64,000 nt of DNA, taken from CBDDHT01 sp965227905 (lineage in GTDB: Bacteria; Pseudomonadota; Alphaproteobacteria; Rhizobiales; Methyloligellaceae). The translations under genes and the position numbers were made by a program. Of this stretch, positions 60,333-64,000 are shown piece after piece; within the stretch, counting starts at the first letter, position 1; every line of letters begins with the position of its first letter. Location of the stretch: assembly GCA_965227905.1 (NCBI GenBank), contig OZ245780.1, forward strand, positions 3,348,001-3,412,000, read 5' to 3'. A model generated the notes under the pieces. It worked only from the letters and a program-made list of their open reading frames with translations, had not been told where the DNA came from and did not search any database.

Positions 60333-60790
60333 CGGAGCCCCCAGCGCACTTGCATGACCTTTATCCTTGCCATTATCCGGCCGCTGAAGTTTGCCGCTCC
60401 ATGAATTTCCAAAAGCGCCAATGTGTGGAAGATGAACATGCCAACCGCATCAGGGGCCACGCGCCAGAGCCGGCTTGCTTCAAACTGCGCCTCGCTCCAG
60501 CCAAAGCAGTTCATGACGAACCCGACTGCACCGACCGTCAACACGGCCTGTTGAGGAAGGCAGAGTGCCATCGACTTGGCTTCTGACCTGACAAATATCG
60601 CCAGCAATACAAGCATTGATGCAGCGATCATGGTGACGCCCCAGAACGTCGTCCCGAGGTGCTCGACATAGACGTTCCACGAGACGCCGCCCGTATAGTC
60701 CTTGCCCTGTGGAGGCTCTGCCAGCATTGCCCAGCCCCACATCAAGTGCCGGACCGTCGCAAAGGCGATAATCCATTCCCATTTTATCAT
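60329..60790 (-). CDS. Multi-pass phage membrane protein (153 residues)
   Basis: Three or four hydrophobic segments are visible (WEWIIAFATVRHLMWGWAML, FWGVTMIAASMLVLLAIFV, QQAVLTVGAVGFVMNCFG, DAVGMFIFHTLALLEI). No family is named with confidence. It is the first gene of the membrane/lysis run after the reversed cassette at 60937-61316. Confidence 0.62.
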   Translation of the reverse strand: MIKWEWIIAFATVRHLMWGWAMLAEPPQGKDYTGGVSWNVYVEHLGTTFWGVTMIAASMLVLLAIFVRSEAKSMALCLPQQAVLTVGAVGFVMNCFGWSEAQFEASRLWRVAPDAVGMFIFHTLALLEIHGAANFSGRIMARIKVMQVRWGLR

Positions 60791-60886
60791 TTTAGTATCG
60801 TCGCTCTCACTTCACGGCTTGAGTAAGTGCCAGCCATTGCCGGCGGTCGGTGTTGGGCATGTGGGAGTCCGCGTTATTTGGTCACG

Positions 60887-60902
60887 TGTGGCAATTGCCA
60901 CA
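60887..60902. promoter_or_regulatory. Perfect 16-base palindrome upstream of the reversed cassette
   Basis: TGTGGCAATTGCCACA reads the same on both strands and lies 35 bases before the 60937 gene. It sits in the spacer of a possible promoter (TTGGTC-17-CATTAA). It is a strong candidate repressor site. Confidence 0.55.
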
Positions 60903-60936
60903 TTAAATTGCACTGAGTTCGGATAAGATTCGCTCA

Positions 60937-61215
60937 ATGGATAAGGGGCTCAAAGAGCGTATTTCGTCCTTCCAGTCCCGTTTTGGAGTGGAGGCAACCG
61001 GCGTTGTCAATGAGGCCACCTGGGACCACGTCGACGAGATTGAGCAAGGCTGGGTTAGCACCGGCCACCACAACGCGGCTTTGCAAAAGAAGCTCTCGAC
61101 CTGCCAGCGAAACTATGAAGCCAGCACCCGCCTGACATCCCCAACCGCCTTCATCCAAGGGCTTATCCTTGGAGGCATCGCTACCGGACTATGCATCTGG
61201 ATTTTGGCAACGTGA
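60937..61215 (+). CDS. Tail-anchored small protein with PG-binding-like N-terminus
   Basis: The 92-residue protein runs against the surrounding late genes. FQSRFGVEATGVVNEATWDH resembles the start of a peptidoglycan-binding motif. A membrane segment closes the protein (IQGLILGGIATGLCIWILAT). A role in lysogenic conversion or superinfection exclusion is a guess from position. Confidence 0.58.
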   Translation: MDKGLKERISSFQSRFGVEATGVVNEATWDHVDEIEQGWVSTGHHNAALQKKLSTCQRNYEASTRLTSPTAFIQGLILGGIATGLCIWILAT

Positions 61216-61316
61216 ACTCAGAGGAGCGCCGGGCGCTAATTTATGGGCTTTCCGTTGCTGGCGGCCTACTTGCTCTCGTCATCATCTGCGTGACGTTGGC
61301 GCTAACGTTCAGTTGA
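61212..61316 (+). CDS. Tiny single-pass membrane protein (34 residues)
   Basis: A GTG at 61212 overlaps the stop of the previous gene (GTGA) and gives a product that is almost all one membrane helix (IYGLSVAGGLLALVIICVTL). An in-frame ATG at 61191 would give 41 residues. It is convergent with the tail gene ending at 61330. Confidence 0.45.
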   Translation: MNSEERRALIYGLSVAGGLLALVIICVTLALTFS

Positions 61317-61329
61317 TTTTGATTTAAGG

Positions 61330-62019
61330 CTAGGCAGGGTCGAACGACGCTGTGACGAATAAGGGCGAATTGGCCGTATTGGGATTTGCCCGAATAAGTT
61401 GCGAAGTCTCGCTTGTCAGGTACTTGCGACTTGCGCCCGCAGCATAAACTTGGTCACCGCCAGACACCGAAAAGTCCTGGTCGGTGTTTGTCCACGTCGT
61501 GCTGCTTGCGCCAAGCCCGTCCCCCAAAATCGATACAACAATTCCATTAGCTGCAATGTCGACGTTTGTGTTGGCCGGGTCATTTCCGCTATCCGTATCC
61601 CGTTTCGCTGCAACCGGCGTGCCCGTAGCAGACCCGGTTAAGCGCCAAGCTGCCGCAACCCACGTATACGCTGTCGTAGCATTAGCAACAACCGCAGAGT
61701 TCCCGCCCACAACCCCTGATACATCGTCAAAATACACAAGTGCAACAATCGAGTTGCTCCCGTCCACTTTTGCTATTATCGTCCCCGTTTGGCCATCTAT
61801 CGTAACGCTGCTTAGAGAGCCGGCACCCGCCCACCGTTGACCACTAAGGCCTACAACTATCTTCGAATTTGCTACCGCCGTTCCGAAGCTAACCGTCGTG
61901 CTCTTGTTGGTCGTTCCTGGTGTGCCGCTATAGCTGTTGTCCAGATAGGCAATTGCGTGCTCAGATGAGGCAACCGGCCTCCTTGCCCCGCCCCCTATGA
62001 GGCTATTCACCCTAAGCAT
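61330..62019 (-). CDS. Phage tail-associated structural protein (distal)
   Basis: The 229-residue protein is rich in glycine, serine, threonine, valine and alanine, with repeated short strands (SLSSVTIDGQTGTIIAKVDG, SGVVGGNSAVVANATTAYTW), as in tail fibre or baseplate-appended proteins. The final FVTASFDPA is a familiar close of such genes. It overlaps the upstream gene by eight bases. Confidence 0.6.
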   Translation of the reverse strand: MLRVNSLIGGGARRPVASSEHAIAYLDNSYSGTPGTTNKSTTVSFGTAVANSKIVVGLSGQRWAGAGSLSSVTIDGQTGTIIAKVDGSNSIVALVYFDDVSGVVGGNSAVVANATTAYTWVAAAWRLTGSATGTPVAAKRDTDSGNDPANTNVDIAANGIVVSILGDGLGASSTTWTNTDQDFSVSGGDQVYAAGASRKYLTSETSQLIRANPNTANSPLFVTASFDPA

Positions 62020-62452
62020 TGCGGAGCCTGTCGACGACGGCTTTAAGATTCTTGTATTTCGTTCGCGTAGCCGCGTTGAAATCAGTCCCTGAGATGTCGC
62101 CTTTGGCTAAGTGCGCGTCGATATGAATGATAACAATCTCAGCTAGTGCAAGCAGACCGCTCCTCACGAAACGTTCATCAGCCGCCACTGCCAGCGCATC
62201 TATCTCCGCCTGTGACAGAGACACAACGTTCCATGTTTTTGTGACGGCATTGGCTGTCACAACATCGGTTGGGGGGCCGTCAATTTTCTGCGTATCTGGG
62301 TCTATGGTAGGCTCGGGCGTATCAGTGTAATCAAGCCACTTGAGACCTTTGTGTGAGATGTCTGGCGGTGTGTCGCCGCCGAACGTCTTGTCACGGTCTA
62401 CGACCTTAACGACTGAGTTATCGGCGACTTTGACGAGAGCAATTTTTGCCAT
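62012..62452 (-). CDS. Phage tail-region protein, possible fibre assembly factor
   Basis: The 146-residue protein has an N-terminal strand-rich part (IALVKVADNSVVKVVDRDKT) and a C-terminal helical part (DISGTDFNAATRTKYKNLKA), a layout seen in small proteins next to tail fibres. The assignment rests mostly on position. Confidence 0.5.
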   Translation of the reverse strand: MAKIALVKVADNSVVKVVDRDKTFGGDTPPDISHKGLKWLDYTDTPEPTIDPDTQKIDGPPTDVVTANAVTKTWNVVSLSQAEIDALAVAADERFVRSGLLALAEIVIIHIDAHLAKGDISGTDFNAATRTKYKNLKAVVDRLRNA

Positions 62453-62454
62453 GA

Positions 62455-63147
62455 TTAATCGTCCGTAGCAGCGTCGAGGGTGTAGTGGATTTTGACGCCA
62501 TGAACGCGCGCATCGACGGCCAAATCATCGTCTCCAGCGGTCCCTGCACCATCCACATCGCGGAACAACTCGAAGACCACATATTCTTCGGCGCCAGGCG
62601 TTCCCGCTATCGTCATCGCTGCACTCTCCGGCGAGATGTAGATATCGTCCGTTGTGCCGCCCGTGTCCTTCATGGTCACGGCTGTGCCGAATGCAGCATC
62701 GCCAGCGTCGTCATTAGCAAACGCCACCGCCCGCAAAGCAAAAGTCACGTCGAAATTCGTCGTTGTGCTTGGGTGAGACCAGACGACTTGCGCGACGATA
62801 GTTCCTTCGTCCCAGCCTTTCGGCATCTGAATACCGAACTGTGCTTTTTCATCGCTCGCGGTATCGAAATGCATGGCGGCAACCATGATATCGTTGGTTG
62901 CAAGCTCTGTTTCCGTGTACTCCGCGCCGGCCGTTGTCGTCGGCACCATCGCGCCAGCTGGGACCCATATTGTCTGTTGTCCGATCGGCGTTTCGCTTTC
63001 CTTGGCCAGCGGTATACCGCCAGCGGTGGAGCCATCATGGACAACCGCTCGATCGTCATCAGTGTCGACCGTGATCTCCCCAGCAGCACCTGTAAACGAA
63101 GCATGCTGCGCAGCTGTACCCCGCCTGAACTGAACTTCCGTTGCCAT
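62455..63147 (-). CDS. Phage tail fibre protein with Mtd-N-like start
   Basis: The 230-residue protein begins ATEVQFRRGTAAQHASFTGA-AGEITVDTDD, followed by RAVVHDGSTAGGIPLA. This is the short N-terminal module found in major-tropism-determinant-like and other tail-tip proteins. The rest is a beta-rich jelly-roll-like domain. It would contact the host or hold the receptor-binding part. Confidence 0.72.
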   Translation of the reverse strand: MATEVQFRRGTAAQHASFTGAAGEITVDTDDDRAVVHDGSTAGGIPLAKESETPIGQQTIWVPAGAMVPTTTAGAEYTETELATNDIMVAAMHFDTASDEKAQFGIQMPKGWDEGTIVAQVVWSHPSTTTNFDVTFALRAVAFANDDAGDAAFGTAVTMKDTGGTTDDIYISPESAAMTIAGTPGAEEYVVFELFRDVDGAGTAGDDDLAVDARVHGVKIHYTLDAATDD

Positions 63148-63518
63148 CAGACGATGCTCCCATAGTCATGACCACCCGTGACCGATCCAGTGATCAGTCC
63201 GTAGTCGAAAGAGCCGGCCAGATCCTCGGCGCGGGCTGTGATGAAGATCTCCACTCCCGATGCAGAGAGGTTAAGGAGAGCGTCAGCATTCGAGCTTTCG
63301 CTCACGACTCTGGTGAGAGTGGTTCCAGACGCCGTGTAGACACCCGTGCCGATCTCCCAGGCGGCTCCATCAAGGATTGTGTAGGGGACGGTCTGGCCAT
63401 CCAGAACGCCGGCTGCTGCAAACGTCTGATATCCGCTGACTGCTGCCCCGAGCGTCAGGGGACTCGTGGTCCCCGAGCTCGTAACCGTCATCCTGGCCCG
63501 GTTGAAGAGACGGAACAT
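63147..63518 (-). CDS. Small phage tail protein (123 residues)
   Basis: The protein contains RLFNRARMTVTSSGTTSPLT and GAAVSGYQTFAAAGVLDGQT, then ILDGAAWEIGTGVYTASGTT-LTR, a sequence familiar from small tail-fibre-adjacent proteins. It abuts the next gene by one base. Confidence 0.65.
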   Translation of the reverse strand: MFRLFNRARMTVTSSGTTSPLTLGAAVSGYQTFAAAGVLDGQTVPYTILDGAAWEIGTGVYTASGTTLTRVVSESSNADALLNLSASGVEIFITARAEDLAGSFDYGLITGSVTGGHDYGSIV

Positions 63519-63521
63519 AGC

Positions 63522-64000
63522 TCAGCCTCTCCACTCGCCAATCAGCAGCATGTCGTCTGCCCCACCGAAGAAATCGGCGGCGTTGGTATTGCCAGAGGCC
63601 TCAAGGCATTGGAATGCAGAGATCCCCAGCAACCCGGGAGGTTTCAGATATTGCGCTGTGAGATTGGCCACCTCACTGGTGTTGGCGAACAGTTGGCGCC
63701 CTTGGCGACCCGATATTACGGTCGTGCTGTTCTCGCCGATCCCGATGGTTGTGGTTTGGCTCGCGTGTGTGTCGGCGGTCTGAGCAAAGCGACAATCGAT
63801 CGCTTCCTCGGCAAGGCCAACGAAAGCCGTAATCTTATTGTCACTGTCATTATTTGAGGCTCTAACCGTCGACGACGTCAGCTGCCACGATGCAGTGTTG
63901 TCATATGCCTGAAGCTGAATTCGTCGCCTATTGTACGCATTCCATACGCCCCACTTGCGTGACTGCCCGCCCGACCGGTGGCAGGTGACTTGACCCGCAA
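63522..64000 (-). CDS. Phage tail protein, C-terminal part, cut by window edge
   Basis: The frame is open from the right edge to the stop at 63522-63524, giving at least 158 residues with no start inside. It contains TASWQLTSSTVRASNNDSDN, KITAFVGLAEEAIDCRFAQT and TNAADFFGGADDMLLIGEWR. The beta-rich text and position fit a tail or fibre protein. The N-terminal part lies outside the window. Confidence 0.55.
   Translation of the reverse strand, partial: AGQVTCHRSGGQSRKWGVWNAYNRRRIQLQAYDNTASWQLTSSTVRASNNDSDNKITAFVGLAEEAIDCRFAQTADTHASQTTTIGIGENSTTVISGRQGRQLFANTSEVANLTAQYLKPPGLLGISAFQCLEASGNTNAADFFGGADDMLLIGEWRG

Noticed and set aside
48961..64000. Search for an integrase, capsid, portal or terminase gene
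   Set aside because: None of the frames shows these families. They must lie outside the window if present.
48961..64000. Search for a complete restriction-modification, toxin-antitoxin or other named defence system
   Set aside because: The GIY-YIG, SNase-like and HAD proteins alone do not make a recognised system, and no methyltransferase or toxin pair was found.

Overview
The window looks like the chromosome of an alphaproteobacterium of the Rhizobiales/Hyphomicrobiales type, with the left part of a prophage inserted downstream of a tRNA gene. The assignment rests on gene content and order: yajC-secD-secF next to an Mth938-like gene, surE-serS, tatABC, scpA-scpB-nagZ-SPOR-argS-dgt-erpA-xth, an ExoR-like Sel1 protein, and valS-popZ-tolC-pcm-like. 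The extended ribosome binding sites (AGAAAGG) also fit the 3' end of alphaproteobacterial 16S rRNA. Families are recognised from sequence memory alone; no database was searched.

Bases 1-3940 hold a quaternary-amine type ABC uptake operon (binding protein cut by the window edge, permease, CBS-containing ATPase) followed by a flavin oxidoreductase. Bases 4032-14524 carry a Sel1-repeat exported protein, a racemase-fold protein lacking its usual cysteines, a SPOR-like exported protein, a fumarylacetoacetate-hydrolase family enzyme, a lipoprotein, trmFO, a DUF4153 membrane protein, and small membrane or assembly factors. Bases 14521-32640 are core cell biology: Sec translocon accessory proteins, cell-wall factors, two RNA/protein maintenance genes (pcm, surE), serS, a bifunctional penicillin-binding protein, the Tat translocase and the ScpAB condensin partners. 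Two copies of an 80-odd-base REP-like repeat lie between the penicillin-binding protein and tatC. Bases 32683-48665 hold the SPOR protein, argS, dgt, erpA, xth, an ExoR-like protein, ilvD, valS, popZ, a TolC-family channel and a second isoaspartyl-methyltransferase-like gene.

A tRNA-Cys (48887-48960) with its own promoter and terminator marks the junction with prophage DNA, which runs to the window edge. The plus-strand early block (49109-53466) starts with an RlmN/Cfr-like radical SAM enzyme coupled to a HAD nucleotidase. It continues with about nine very small genes, seven of them preceded by nearly the same leader (AAGAAAGGCCCG followed by the start codon), and ends with a secreted staphylococcal-nuclease-like protein and a zinc ribbon. 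A divergent promoter pair inside a 13-base palindrome (53679-53716) follows. Then come a membrane protein, an IS1595-family transposase with a convergent partner gene, a GIY-YIG protein and a coiled-coil winged-helix protein with an operator-like promoter.

The late block lies on the minus strand and is read from the right edge towards 56749. It has tail-fibre-like genes (64000-61330), small membrane proteins, an M15 endolysin, a LAGLIDADG protein, a holin-like protein and an embedded spanin pair, and it ends at a strong terminator (56687-56716). A two-gene plus-strand cassette of small membrane proteins (60937-61316), with a perfect 16-base palindrome upstream, sits inside this late block and looks like a moron. 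No integrase, capsid, terminase or portal gene is in the window; these should lie to the right if the prophage is complete.
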